A DNA stretch of 64,000 nucleotides from Anisus vortex. Taxonomy: Eukaryota; Mollusca; Gastropoda; Planorbidae. The position numbers were made by a program, and so were the translations under genes. The stretch covers positions 18,048,447 through 18,112,446 of the forward strand of contig OX421506.1 of assembly GCA_949126835.1 (NCBI GenBank), in the 5' to 3' direction. The notes beneath the pieces are model-generated. The model saw only the letters and a list, made by a program, of their open reading frames with translations. It made no database searches and was not told where the DNA came from. How positions within the stretch are numbered: the first letter of the stretch is position 1; every line of letters starts with the position of its first letter. Below are positions 1-12,200 of the stretch, one piece after another.

Positions 1-2592
1 AACGATAGTGAAGACTGTACGAAAGATGAATTTTACGGTAGGCTGCAGAGCATCATTCAGAGGTTTCCTAGCAGAGACATAACCATGTTGATTGGAGACC
101 TTAACGCTAAAATAGGAGATGACAACACTGGTTACGAAGAGGTTATGGGTCGAGAGGGGTTGGGAGAGATGAGTGACAATGGAGAGAGGTTTGTAGATCT
201 GTGTGCTGCAAACAGCCTTATCATCGGCGGTAGCATCTTCCCCCATAGAAAGATACACAAAGTCACCTGGCTCTCACCAGACCTCCACACCGGAAACCAG
301 ATAGACCATATTTGCATTTCCAAGAAGTTCCGGAGGTCCCTGCAAGATGTACGTGTTAGAAGAGGAGCGGACGTGGCCTCAGACCACCTTCTTGTTGCAC
401 GTGTCAAGCTTAAACTTAAAAGGAATTGGGCAGTAGAATTAAACCAGCGAAAGAAGTTCAACACAATACTTCTCAGAGACCCAACCAAATGCCAGGAATT
501 CAAGCTGGCACTTGCAAACAAATTCCTGCAAGAAATAATTGATGAAGAGGAAGCAACAATAGACAAGGAGTGGAGGATAGTGGAAACAACAATAAAGACA
601 GTTTGTCAAGAAGTATTGGGCCCACAGAAACGCAACCACAAGGAATGGATCTCAACGGTCTCTTTGAAGAAAATAGAACAGAGAAGAGAAATGAAGGCAG
701 TACTAAATAGCAGCCGGACACGTGCAGAGAAGGCCAAGGCACAGGAACAATACACACAAGCAAACAAGAGTGTAAAGAAGAGCATCAAAGCCGACAAAAA
801 GAATTATGCAGATGCTCTAGCTGCAGAAGCGGAGGAAGCAGCCAGAAATGGAAATATGAAAGACTTGTATACCATCACCAAGAAGTTATCTGGAAAGTTT
901 AGTAAACCTGAAAGACCGGTGAAAGATAAAGAAGGAAAGCAGATAATCGATGACGAGGGACAAAAGAGAAGATGGGTGGAATACTTTGAAGAGCTACTCA
1001 ACAGGCCAGCCCCACCAGACCCACCTGATATCCAGCCGGCAGACATAGACCTCCCGATAGACTGCAATGCACCTACAAAGGAAGAAATACGCCAAGCCAT
1101 CAAGAAGCTTAAAAGCGGAAAAGCACCTGGACCAGATGATATCCCTGCGGAGGCACTGAAAGCGGACGTGGAGACTACAGTAGAGCTCTTACACCCCCTC
1201 TTCCAAAAGATCTGGGAAGAGGAGCAAGTCCCAACAGAGTGGAAAGAGGGACTACTCATTAAACTCCCTAAGAAAGGAAACTTGAGCACCTGCTCTAACT
1301 ATAGAGGAATTACCCTACTATCAATCCCAGGAAAGGTGTTCAACAGGATTCTGCTTGGCAGAATGCAGGCTGCTGTTGATACGAAGCTGCGAGATCAGCA
1401 AGCTGGTTTCCGCAAGGATAGATCCTGCACTGACCAAATAGCTACACTGCGCATCATCCTGGAGCAGTCGCTCGAGTGGAATTCCCCCCTATATGTCAAC
1501 TTTATTGACTATGAAAAGGCTTTTGACAGCGTAGACAGGGAATCACTTTGGAAGCTGCTAAGACACTATGGGGTCCCTACAAAAATTACCTCTATAATTA
1601 AGAACTCTTATGAAGGATTGAAATGCAGAGTGATCCACAGAGGCCACCCAACAGAGGCATTCCAAGTACGGACGGGAGTGAGACAAGGCTGTTTACTGTC
1701 GCCATTTCTGTTTCTGCTAGCGATAGACTGGGTAATGAAGACATCAACATCGGATAAGCGTAATGGCATCCAGTGGACGTTATGGTCACAACTAGACGAT
1801 CTAGATTTCGCGGATGACCTGGCACTACTCGCACATACTCAGCAACAGATGCAGGAAAAGACCAACATTGTGACGGAAAACTCCACTCGCCTTGGCCTCA
1901 ACATCCACAAAGGGAAGACCAAGTTCCTTAAGGTCAACGCAGAAAACACATCGCCTATCACTCTCAATGGTGAAGCGCTAGAGGAAACTGAAGAATTCAC
2001 CTATCTAGGCAGCATCGTCAATAAGAAGGGTGGATCCGATGCCGATGTAAGGGCAAGAGTTGGCAAGGCCAGGACAGCCTTCCTCCAACTTAAGAATATC
2101 TGGAGCTCAAGAGAAATATCCCTGAAAACAAAGTTCAAGATCTTCAACTCAAACGTGAAGTCTGTCTTACTCTATGGTGCAGAGACTTGGAGGACCACAG
2201 CTACTAACACCAAGAAGATCCAGACTTTCATAAACTCATGTCTCAGGAGGATTATGCATATACGCTGGCCAGACATGATCAGTAACGATGAGCTCTGGAG
2301 TCGCACAGGGCAACAGGCAGCCGATCTGGAGATCATGCAAAAGAGATGGAGATGGTTGGGGCACACACTCCGAAAACCAGCATCCAACATCACCAGACAG
2401 TCCTTATCATGGAACCCCCAAGGAAAGAGGAAGAGAGGCCGACCCCGTAACAGCTGGCGCCGAGACCTGGATGCAGACGTCAAGAGAACAGGCCATTCAT
2501 GGGGACAGTTGGAAAGACTCGCTCGGGACCGGGATGGCGGGAGAGCCCTTGTTGGTGGCCTATGCCCCGAGAGGGGTAGTAGGCGTAAGTAA
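1..2592 (+). CDS. Endonuclease-reverse transcriptase (CFDP2-like) of an RTE-type LINE, partial
   Basis: This ORF supplies the two activities needed for target-primed reverse transcription. Numbering from the first Met at 85, the N-terminal part is the C-terminal half of an EEP endonuclease (motif IGDLNAKIG near residue 4, SDH at residues 99-101). The reverse transcriptase follows, with NYRGITLL, the block FIDYEKAFD near residue 473, GVRQGCLLSP, and the catalytic FADD near residue 575. The C-terminal region carries LLYGAETW near residue 697 and a basic tail. No internal stop or frameshift is seen, so the visible part looks intact and young. The clade call RTE rests on the domain order and the YGAETW tail; other related clades cannot be fully excluded by eye. 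The codons upstream of Met 85 (from base 1) are also open and in frame. Confidence 0.85.
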   Translation, partial: NDSEDCTKDEFYGRLQSIIQRFPSRDITMLIGDLNAKIGDDNTGYEEVMGREGLGEMSDNGERFVDLCAANSLIIGGSIFPHRKIHKVTWLSPDLHTGNQIDHICISKKFRRSLQDVRVRRGADVASDHLLVARVKLKLKRNWAVELNQRKKFNTILLRDPTKCQEFKLALANKFLQEIIDEEEATIDKEWRIVETTIKTVCQEVLGPQKRNHKEWISTVSLKKIEQRREMKAVLNSSRTRAEKAKAQEQYTQANKSVKKSIKADKKNYADALAAEAEEAARNGNMKDLYTITKKLSGKFSKPERPVKDKEGKQIIDDEGQKRRWVEYFEELLNRPAPPDPPDIQPADIDLPIDCNAPTKEEIRQAIKKLKSGKAPGPDDIPAEALKADVETTVELLHPLFQKIWEEEQVPTEWKEGLLIKLPKKGNLSTCSNYRGITLLSIPGKVFNRILLGRMQAAVDTKLRDQQAGFRKDRSCTDQIATLRIILEQSLEWNSPLYVNFIDYEKAFDSVDRESLWKLLRHYGVPTKITSIIKNSYEGLKCRVIHRGHPTEAFQVRTGVRQGCLLSPFLFLLAIDWVMKTSTSDKRNGIQWTLWSQLDDLDFADDLALLAHTQQQMQEKTNIVTENSTRLGLNIHKGKTKFLKVNAENTSPITLNGEALEETEEFTYLGSIVNKKGGSDADVRARVGKARTAFLQLKNIWSSREISLKTKFKIFNSNVKSVLLYGAETWRTTATNTKKIQTFINSCLRRIMHIRWPDMISNDELWSRTGQQAADLEIMQKRWRWLGHTLRKPASNITRQSLSWNPQGKRKRGRPRNSWRRDLDADVKRTGHSWGQLERLARDRDGGRALVGGLCPERGSRRK

Positions 2593-2604
2593 GTAAGTAA
2601 GTAA
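1..2604 (+). mobile_element. RTE-like non-LTR retrotransposon, 5' end outside window
   Basis: The segment encodes an endonuclease-reverse transcriptase and ends in a short GTAA tandem array (2585-2604), the kind of simple-repeat 3' end known for RTE-clade LINEs. The reading frame is open from base 1, so the element starts outside the window. Its 3' end joins directly to a fragment of the resident tRNA-SINE (2605-2655). In the duplicated region near 45.3 kb the same SINE is intact and carries no LINE, so this element landed after, or at the edge of, the segmental duplication. Confidence 0.85.
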
Positions 2605-2655
2605 CCTTCGATACTTCAGCCGAACGCGCTGCCGCTTGGACACCGCACCCCAACA
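2605..2655 (-). mobile_element. tRNA-SINE fragment cut by the RTE insertion
   Basis: The sequence reads (minus) as the A-box half of the window's tRNA-derived SINE and matches 45298-45347, where the SINE is complete. Its B-box half is missing because the RTE 3' tail abuts it. Confidence 0.75.
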
Positions 2656-3184
2656 AAAAAAAAAAAATATTTTTTTTTTTTTTTTTTTTTTTTGCATAAA
2701 TTTGTCATAAACCTTTTTGTTTGCATTTTTTTTTATGATAGGACAAAATATTTTAAACAGCGATGGTGGTAAGAAACACAATTTGAGAGAAGGTTTTGTT
2801 ATCGGCAAAAAGTCACTATGTCTAGATTCAGCTCCATAGGACAACGGAAAGTGGGTCAGTAAAACATGCAAAGATTTAGTCACAGTGTTTGCGAAATGAA
2901 TATATGAATTAAAAAACAACAACAACACAATAGTGAACTGAGAAACATGTCTCAAAACATCAAATGTTCGCTATTTCGTTTGAATCCAGTTCGTTATTTT
3001 CTTCAAACATAGCAGGCGTATGTGAAACGGGAAAATATCTCTATTTCGCGCCACTCCTGCTATTTCAATAGCGTACACTCATTCACCTTATTTGTTTTTA
3101 AGAGTCAAGCATATGTTAATTATAGTTATGGGAAGGGGCGCAAAGCCTTTTAAGATGTTATGCGATTGAAATTGAAATATTTAC

Positions 3185-3284
3185 CGACTAATCTTTCATT
3201 AAGGTAAGAACCAGATCCAACAGTTAGAGTTGATCCCTGGGTAGATGCAAGTAGAAGCAACGTGTCCTCACCTTTGACAAGACC
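3185..3284 (-). CDS. Pseudo-phosphatase copy 1, exon 10
   Basis: A 100-nt exon, phase 0 to 1, acceptor ACTCAG, donor [23 protein letters not shown] aligns to EDTLSLVTADHSH of the human enzyme, so the zinc Asp-His pair is Thr-Gln. Confidence 0.85.
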
Positions 3285-6200
3285 CTGAGTGAAAGCAAAA
3301 AATGTACTGAAGTAATAACTCTTATTATTGTAATGATTAGAGGAACCTTTCGCACCTAATTCATCATTCGGCCAGCACAATGCCCAGCCGCCCTTACTGT
3401 ACCCCAACTAATGTCAGGAACTCATATGTGCTGGGTAGACTCAGGGACACCCTACAGTCCCGGGAACAAAATCCTGGCCTTCACCAGGATTCGAACTCAG
3501 AACCTTCGGAATGACAGTCAAATTCGGCCACCATTTAAAAAAAAAAGTTCAATTATATTCAGGAGCGCACTGAATATGTTAAATATAGTAACATGGAGTA
3601 TGCTTTATCCGTACTGTGGGTCTTATAATCTTGCATTTTAATAAATGCCATATACATAACCATCGTCGTCATAATAATATACATACATCCCATTGCTTGC
3701 GTAGGTAACAAAGCTACTTACGTAGATATCATTGACGAAGCCCAGGATCTTATCCAGGTGCATAGCGGCCTTGACCCCCTGAGAAGCGTCGTGAGCTCTG
3801 GCTATCTGATCAACTGAAGATGGACATGAAGATACACAATCAATAGAATGCCTTGAATAACTCACAACAAACTGACTACAACGCATTCCATACTACAGTA
3901 ATAACCATCCATTTAATTGTATGCTTAAAATTCGACCGACACTTATTTTGGCAAAGAGCCTGAAACGTAATGTCTAAGAGATACCCTATGGCCTCTATCA
4001 TTGACAGACCAAAGTCTCGGCTCAAGACATTGGCGAATCAGGCAGTAATCTAGAACAGGGATCGGCAACCTACGGCATGCGTGCCAGACTTGGCACGCAG
4101 AGCCATTTTTGATGGCACGCGAAACACTACAGAAAGCAATAATTCATGTCTCTTAAATAAATATTTGAGTGCTAGAATAGGATAACTTTTATGCTGTTGG
4201 CACGCTGAATGATTTAGAAATCCTTCTTTGGCACTATATTATCTAAAGGTTGATCTAGAACACTATTCAGTGACAATAAACGAATAACACCACATGTAAT
4301 AAAATGAGTTCTATTTTTTTCTTTTTGTTAAGAAAACTTGTATAATGTTCCATTAAGGGGAGGGGCTCCAATGAAATTGATCTAATGTCAAAAAATTCAA
4401 TTTTTTAGCTTTTGCCTAAGTTGTATACTTTTACTATTCCTGGATGTAAAATATTTTGTTCGGGAATTTTAGTAACATTACTTTAATGTAAAATTTGAAT
4501 TTGAAATGGGTATACATCAGAAGTTTATTTATTTAAAAAAAACCACATATTTGCACTACTGTAATATAAAAAAAGTTTAATTCTATATTAATATACAACA
4601 ATTTAAAGGTTAACATCTTGGAATTGTGGGGAAAAAATCTTACAAAAAAACATTAAGAAATATATGAGGAAATTGAATTTCCTAAAATCATCAGTTTTTC
4701 TCAAAACTTTGTTTTCATGTATTTGATTTCCTACTAGTTGTTTATTTAACAACCAATTATTGTGCAATTTTGCCCAGATTTACATTACATTGGTTCTTTA
4801 AAATGTATCAGAGCGATTTAGAAAATAATAATTAGTTTTTCTTTTAAATAATATTTTAGTAGCTTTAAACAGGTTTTTTCCAATGTTCGTATTATATGCC
4901 TCACAAAATTTTTTTAGGTAAATTTAAAATTCCTTCTGTACAACTTGCACAAATAAAGCTTAGGTATATTTATGCAAAATTTAAATAAATTATATTGTTA
5001 AATAAAAAAGTAGTAGCGTTTTTAATTCAAGTTAAAAATACTAATTTAACAAACAAAATGTCCGCCATCTCCATGACAACTTTTTTTTTTCTCCATTTTT
5101 ATAAGTTTAGTCAGTAGTACTATGGTCAAATATTACATATATTAGATAAGAAATCAAGAGAAAAAAAACATTCTACTGGATTTCCTGCCCTTAAAAAGTT
5201 TAACGAACTTTATCCTGCACAGGGAGTTAGCAAATCCCTGTTATCCTGCTTGACATTAATCGCTTTTACTTTCCCAGGTTCAGTCTACATGTAAATTATA
5301 AATTACGATATTTTTGGCACTGGAAATTAAGAAAAAATGATATATATTTTTCTCCTGTAGTCGATATGAAGTAAAGGTAGACCTTTGTACGAATAGATTT
5401 TTGAAAATGCCGTAAAGTTATAATATGTTAATTTAGAAATACAAAACAATAACAACCTGTTACAATGCTCAGATAAGCATAATGACAAAAAATACTTTCC
5501 TTATCACTTATATGCGAGAACAAATGCATCAAAGTACTCGCTTATCTTGAGTGGCATCCAGGCCATGGTAATTGTTGCCTGAACAAACCAGGAAGACCAG
5601 TAACTTAATTAACATAATCTAAAACACAAATACAAATGCAAGACTAGCCTCGGACAACGAATGAGCGTAGGATGCAGTAATCTTCTTTAAAGAAGGAGGC
5701 TCTGTAATGTGTAATATAAGATAAAGCCAACGCTATCTGGTATTTTCGGTAGTTCTTATCAGGAAGTGTATTTTCAACAAACAAACAATCTAAACGTTCT
5801 CATTCAAGGAAGTTGTATACTCCTTGTGTATTGATAGATCAGTCTGTACTCGCTTGTTTATTAATATAGTACTCTGCCGTTCATTTATCGACTTACTGTA
5901 AACTGTGATAAAATATCCATTAGACTTGCTAGATTTTTTTCTGAAATTGTTCACTAAGTCGATCAAGTTTTGACTGGTCAACTCGATTTCATCTTTCTCT
6001 TCCATAAAACCTGAAATGTAAAAGACTCTCGATGGTAAAATGTAACAAGTTGAAATAGTAAATAAAAGTATAATAAAGTACCCGTCGGACCAAACAGGGT
6101 TGGTGAAGCAGAGTTCACCAGTTTCAGTGGCCACAGGGACGTGTAGCTTTACTTTACCCCAACTGAAGTCAGGTGATAAGAATAATAATAATAATATTTG

Positions 6201-9200
6201 CAGGCCTATAGCGCTGCTAAAAAACATAGTATAAGCTCAGAGCGCGTTTAAATTGAATGAACCGAACTGGGGAAAGTGGTTTCGTTAAAAAAAAAGATAA
6301 TAAGACAAGCTGCTCACCCAATATGTAATCTGGAATGCCGTCGGCCAAGGCGGCGCGCACGTTAACTTTCCCGATGGATATTTTGTAAGGACGTTGTTTG
6401 TCAAATTTATCATTTTCCCACGACTAAAAAGATAAAGACATTGTATCAATCAATGAATCAATCAACAAATCATTCAATCAATAAACGTGTTTATATATCT
6501 ACCATTATGCACATCTAACTATTTATTTACATGTTTATCTATCCGTCTATTTGTCTATCTATTTGTCTATATATCTATTTATCTATTTATCTATCTATAT
6601 AATCTAATCTAATCTAATCTATCTATCTATCTATCTATCTACCTATCTATCTATCTATCTGTCTATCAGTCTGTCTGTCTGTCTATCTGTCTGTTTGTCT
6701 ATCTGTCTGTCTGTCTGTCTGTCATTCTATCTACTTGTCTGTCTATCTTAAAATCTATCTCTCTGTCGTTCTATCTATATATCTATATCTATATCTATCT
6801 ATCTACCTATCTATATATATATATATATCTGTCTGACTGTCCATTAGTCTGTCCGTCTATCCGTCTATCTGTCTGTCTATCTATCTATCTATCGGTTTAT
6901 TTGTCTATATGTCTATATCTACCTGTCCTTCTGTCTGTCCGTCTATATATATATATCCTTCTATCCTTCTATCCGTCTGTCTGTCTGTCTGTTTACCTGT
7001 CTATCTGTCTGTCTATCTATCTATCTGTCTATCTGTCTATCTGTCTATCTGTCTATCTGTCTATCTGTCTATCTGTCTATCTGTCTATCTGTCTATCTGT
7101 CTATCTGTCTATCTGTCTATCTGTCTATCTGTCTATCTGTCTATCTGTCTATCTGTCTATCTGTCTATCTGTCTATCTGTCTATCTGTCTATCTGTCTAT
7201 CTGTCTATCTGTCTCTCTGTCTATATGTCTATCTGTCTATCTGTCTATCTGTCTATCTGTCTATCTGTCTATCTGTCTATCTGTCTATCTGTCTATTTGT
7301 CTATCTGTCTATCTGTCCATTTTTCCATCTTTCCCTCTTTTCATCTCTCCATGTCTCTGTCCGTCTATCCGTCTGTCAAACTATCCGTCTGTCCGTCTAT
7401 CTGTTTATCTGTCTATCCGTCTATTCATCCTTTTATCTTACCCCTTTAAGATCTACATCTGACCGGGAGTCTGGCAATGAGCCGATTGTCAATTCATCTT
7501 GAGCAGTCTTCAAATGAAAGTAATTCCGACCAGATCCGACAATAACCTGTGGTGTAAAAGAAAACATTCCAGTAATACATAAATTTAAAAAGAAATAATA
7601 ACTCTTATATTTTGTCATACTCTTAAAGATAGAGTTGTCTGTGAGAGCTAGATCTAATCAAAGACTTTGAAAGACTATAATAAGATCAGAAATAGCCAGC
7701 GGGAATCCACGGGAGGGAAAAAAAATTGTTTAAGTGTTTTTTGTAAATTATTTTTAGAATTGAATTATTTATATATCTGGTATACTTTTTAAAATGTCTG
7801 GAAAAAAAACGGGTAGTAATTTAGGCCTAATTTATGGTTTTAAATTTAAGAAATGACGATTCTAATTAGTGATATTCACATTTTTATCGAGTTACTGAGA
7901 TAAATAAAGCACAAACATAGTTTTCTCTAAGTGCCATTTTTCACTTTAATAAATTCAAAAATGAAACTTTTGTTTAAAAGCAATATTGAGTGTAATTTCT
8001 TGTTCACCATGCTGTGTCTGTTGAGTGATTAAAAGGCGACAAAAGTTGACCATAGAGGAAAACTTCGACATGATCGAATGTATGTTCTTAAAATTTTTAA
8101 TTGCTATCACAAAATTCAGATTTATAGGAAATTTTCGACATACTTAGTGTTGAGGAACCAAATTGCTAAATTTGGATTAAAAGCCTATCAGTTTTAAATA
8201 TAACATGAGAAGTTCACCGAAGTGTTCACATTTCGTGTCATATTTTATCACAATTAGTTTGATACCAGACACTATCATAACTGTTCGTGAGATCAACCGT
8301 TCGGCTGACGTAACGAAGTTTATGAATATGAATCTTGATTAAGGCTATGGTTTGTTCCCGAATCTAAATGGGTGTCTCTGAGCATACCCAGCTCTGATGG
8401 GTATCTGAAATTCGTTAGCGAAAATTAAAGGGGTCTGGGAATTGTAGGCTTTGTGCTGGCCATCAATCTCCTAGTATGCCGTGATTCCTAAAATCTGTGT
8501 ACACTGCTTTATGGGTCCTTAAACTGAAATTGGTATAACGGGGATACTTTATTACTACTCGTGTTAGGCCAGACATTATAACCATAGGCGTAGCCACTGG
8601 GAAACACTAATATATAGGCTACAGTTTGTCCACGAACAATATGACTATTTATTTTTATACCAATTTAATATTCTTAAACTGTTGTGTTTCCTTTAAATGT
8701 TGTAAATGTTTATAAAATCTGTACTCTTCATCCAAAAAACCTTCTTTTTTTTTCAAAATCAAATTTTTGTTCCATGTTGGGAAAGTGAGCTAAGGATAAT
8801 AAGTTGATAATTCAAAAGACAGTTATAAAGACTTTTAGTTTGTTGAATTTTGCTTGCGTTCTAATGATTATATTGTTAAGAATACTTTTATATTACCCTT
8901 TCTAAATACGATCGTACGTTTTACAAAAGTGAACAATTTAATTGTTGGAAGTTTTTAATTTAGGAGCAAAAATTCCCAAAGAATCTAGTCTTAGTTTACG
9001 GAGAAAAGAATGGGTAAAAGGAAAAATTAGAAATCGACTATATAAAGACCTATATGTAGGCTATACATAATATAGACATAATTTTATATTTTCTAAATTG
9101 ATAGCTAAAAGAATAAAAGAGATAAAACGCTGAAATTCAGTAGTAATAACCTTTTAGCTATTTTTTGAATTTGCTCTATCTAAACATGTTTTTTAAGGCG

Positions 9201-12200
9201 AAGGGTCCCCTACAGAACATGCATATTCTAAAATAAGTCTAATGTATGTCATGTGTCATTTCAGTTACATGTATAATAATATGTTGTTTTTCTTTTTTTT
9301 TACATTACATTTTGTAAGGTTTTTCATTTTATCTTTTAATTACCTCATCAACATTTGAATTCCATGATAATTTGCCATTTATTATAATTCCTAAGTACTT
9401 TGCACATTTTATTATTTTCGGTTAAATGTTTTTCATGAATAAAAATATTGATAGGAAATGAAAGTATAATATCTTGAAACTTCATCAAACAGCCAACATT
9501 TTAGAAATAGCTGACTTTTAAATTAAAATTATAAAATGACTGAAACACACACACTTACACGAACACCAACACGCATGCGCATAACATACACAAGTAAACA
9601 CGTACACACACAAGACTACCTAGCTAATCTTAACGTTTAAACAAATGAAATCTTATGTAGATACAAGCTGAGACATCTGACGTATGAGAAGCGCATACAC
9701 TATGTTATATTTACAATTAGAAATGGGTGGGTCTGGCGTCTAGCAGTTCGCGTTGTTGTTGTTATTTTAAATAATGTTTCAAGTAGTCAGCTTCAGTAAT
9801 CATACTATGTAGTTTTCAAGTCGATGTTTCGACAGATAAAAATGCATAGCTCCTTATCTTATCTTATATATTGCAGACGCTCCTTCTATAAAGAAGATTA
9901 TTGCGTCCTACGCTCATCCGTCGTCCAATTCCAGTCTTGCATCTTTATAAATGTTTTAAACGACGTTAAGTTACTGGTTTTCCTGGTTTGTTCAGGCAAC
10001 CCATTCTATGCCTGAATGCCACTGGGTAAGAAAAAGTACTTAAATGCATTTGTTTTCGCATTAGGGATAAGGAAAGTGTTTTTGATTTATGTTTATCTGA
10101 GCATTGCAACAGGCTGTTATTGGGTTGTATTTCTAAATGAGAGTGTAATGCCTTATGTATTATTACTATTTTATTCTTTGCTTTTCTGTCCTCTAGTGTT
10201 TCTAGGTTTAGTGATTTGACTATTGGTATTACTCTTGTTTACAAGGGCATTAGAAGACCCCCACCCCCTCCCTTCACACGCAGTAGAACAACAACATACG
10301 TCATGATCATCATGACCTACATTCAAATCGTTGTTATCCAAGATGAGCTGACTGGCAATATCCTTAAACCCGCTGCAGCCAGATTCATTGACATGTATGT
10401 CTGACTCGAGCTTCATATCTGGCGTTGAGGCATATGTTCCTGCCACGCCTGGGGAAGTCAAGGGCGCCGTGGCCACCAATGCTGTGTATTTACCTGCAAG
10501 AAAAGTGAACAGAATAGTATTGTTAACTATAAAACACTCTTATATCTGTATGTTTAGGGGGGGGGGGTAGGCAACGATGGCCGAGGGCGTTCGACTGGCG
10601 TACCGAAAGGTCCTGGATTCGAATCCTGGTGAAGGCTATGATTTTTATCGGATCTGGAGGGTTACCCTGAGACTACCCAGCTATGATGGGTATCTGACAT
10701 TAGTTGTGGTAAAGTAAAGGCAGCTGGGCATTGTGCTGACCACACAATCACCTAGTATGCCGCAGCCACAGAAACTGGTGAACGCTGCTTCACCGGCCCT
10801 ATGATCAATTTGGTCCTGAAGGGTACTTTTTTTCTTAAAAAAAATATCACATTTCTTATTGACCAATCTTCTTTTTTAATATCCCATAAAAATAAGTTGA
10901 AATTGACAACTTATTTTGTCCGTATTTCTTTTTAAATTATGTGTAACACCGTAATAAGGGTTTAAAAAACGTACGACTACGGCATAATAAGGATAGGTAC
11001 TCGGTTGCACTTAATGTCTTGTTGCAAGTCTAGTTTTCTTCTTCTACTTTTTCATTGTACTGTGAAGACCCCGCTAGACCCAAAAGAAAACGTCCACAGT
11101 TTAAGTGTGATTTGATTACGAATGCCCCAGAATCAAAAGTGTTCATTACTACTTATAATACGTTTTGGCACGAGGAAATAATTGAGGAAAACATTTTTTT
11201 TTGCTGTATAATAAATGAAACTAATAATAAATAATAATAATTTAAAACGATGTACTTTAATGCATTTATTGGACTATTAATGTATTAATATATATGTATA
11301 AAGACTTATGTATCTATTGTATGGCATACAATGCTTCTCTATCTATTTATCTATTTATAGATATGTCGTCTTAATAAGGAAATTGTTTGTTGTTTTTTTA
11401 CTCAACCCCTAGAACGTTAGGCCTATAGGCCTATGCGAAAATTACGCGTGCTAGTCTTTCAACAAAATTCTAATAACTACACATGTTTATGAAGTAACTC
11501 AGTGGCCATACCTTTTAAAGAACTTGACTGTTGTAAAATAGTTGGGAGTGATTAAAACCAGGGTCAATCGGAGACAAGATGGTCAGAGAATGAATGATAA
11601 CAATTGATGTTTTAGAATACTGGGTGGGTAGTAAAAAGATAAAAATAAACTTTTTTGATTTGGAATGGTCAACGAGGAGTGGTCATCGCGTCCAGCCTAC
11701 AACGTGCGTACAAATCAGAGATAATTATTTGGTTGTGGTCATCTAGATTAGGAGCGGCAAATAAGCAGTTTCACTTGAGACAACTGTATTTATAAATTTA
11801 ATAATCCAATATTATATACATTGTTTTAATATGTTTTTATTTACTATTTGTTTTATTTATTATACAAAAAATATTGTTTTCCTCAAATGAAGTTATTAAG
11901 TTAATTTGATTAAATGATGTGATGTGTTTTAAGTCTATCGCGCCAAAACGTCCTGCGCCAAAACGACTGCGCCAAAACGTCCGTCGCGCCAAAACGGTCG
12001 CGCCAAAACGGTCGCGCCAAAATGGCGGCGCCCAAACGTCCTGCTTCGTAATAATTTATAGCATGCAAGCAATAATTATAAACTGACGGTGGTCTTATCG
12101 TGTCTTATATATTACAGACGCTCCTTCTATAACGAAGATTATTGCGTCCTACGCTCAGCCGTCGTCCAATTCTAGTCTTGCATTTTGATTAATGTTTTAA

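Larger units (their letters stand above)
2605..9000. repeat. Segmental duplication, copy 1
   Basis: The segment is collinear with about 45298-52985. Shared landmarks in the same order are: SINE remnant, the three low-coordinate exons, a second SINE (3371/46045), a hAT MITE (4052/46833), AT-rich intron, two more exons, a TCTA/TCTG microsatellite, another exon, and a third SINE (8296/52338). Intron stretches match closely over tens of bases at a time. The low-coordinate edge is set by the RTE; the high-coordinate edge fades near 9.0/53.0 kb. Confidence 0.85.

Noticed and set aside
6901..7502. Long open frames reading VYLSICLS repeats (also at 51133-51418)
   Set aside because: Pure translation of TCTA/TCTG microsatellite; no start context, no conservation.
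10567..10650. Possible tRNA gene
   Set aside because: A and B boxes belong to a tRNA-derived SINE with the family body downstream; no closed cloverleaf.
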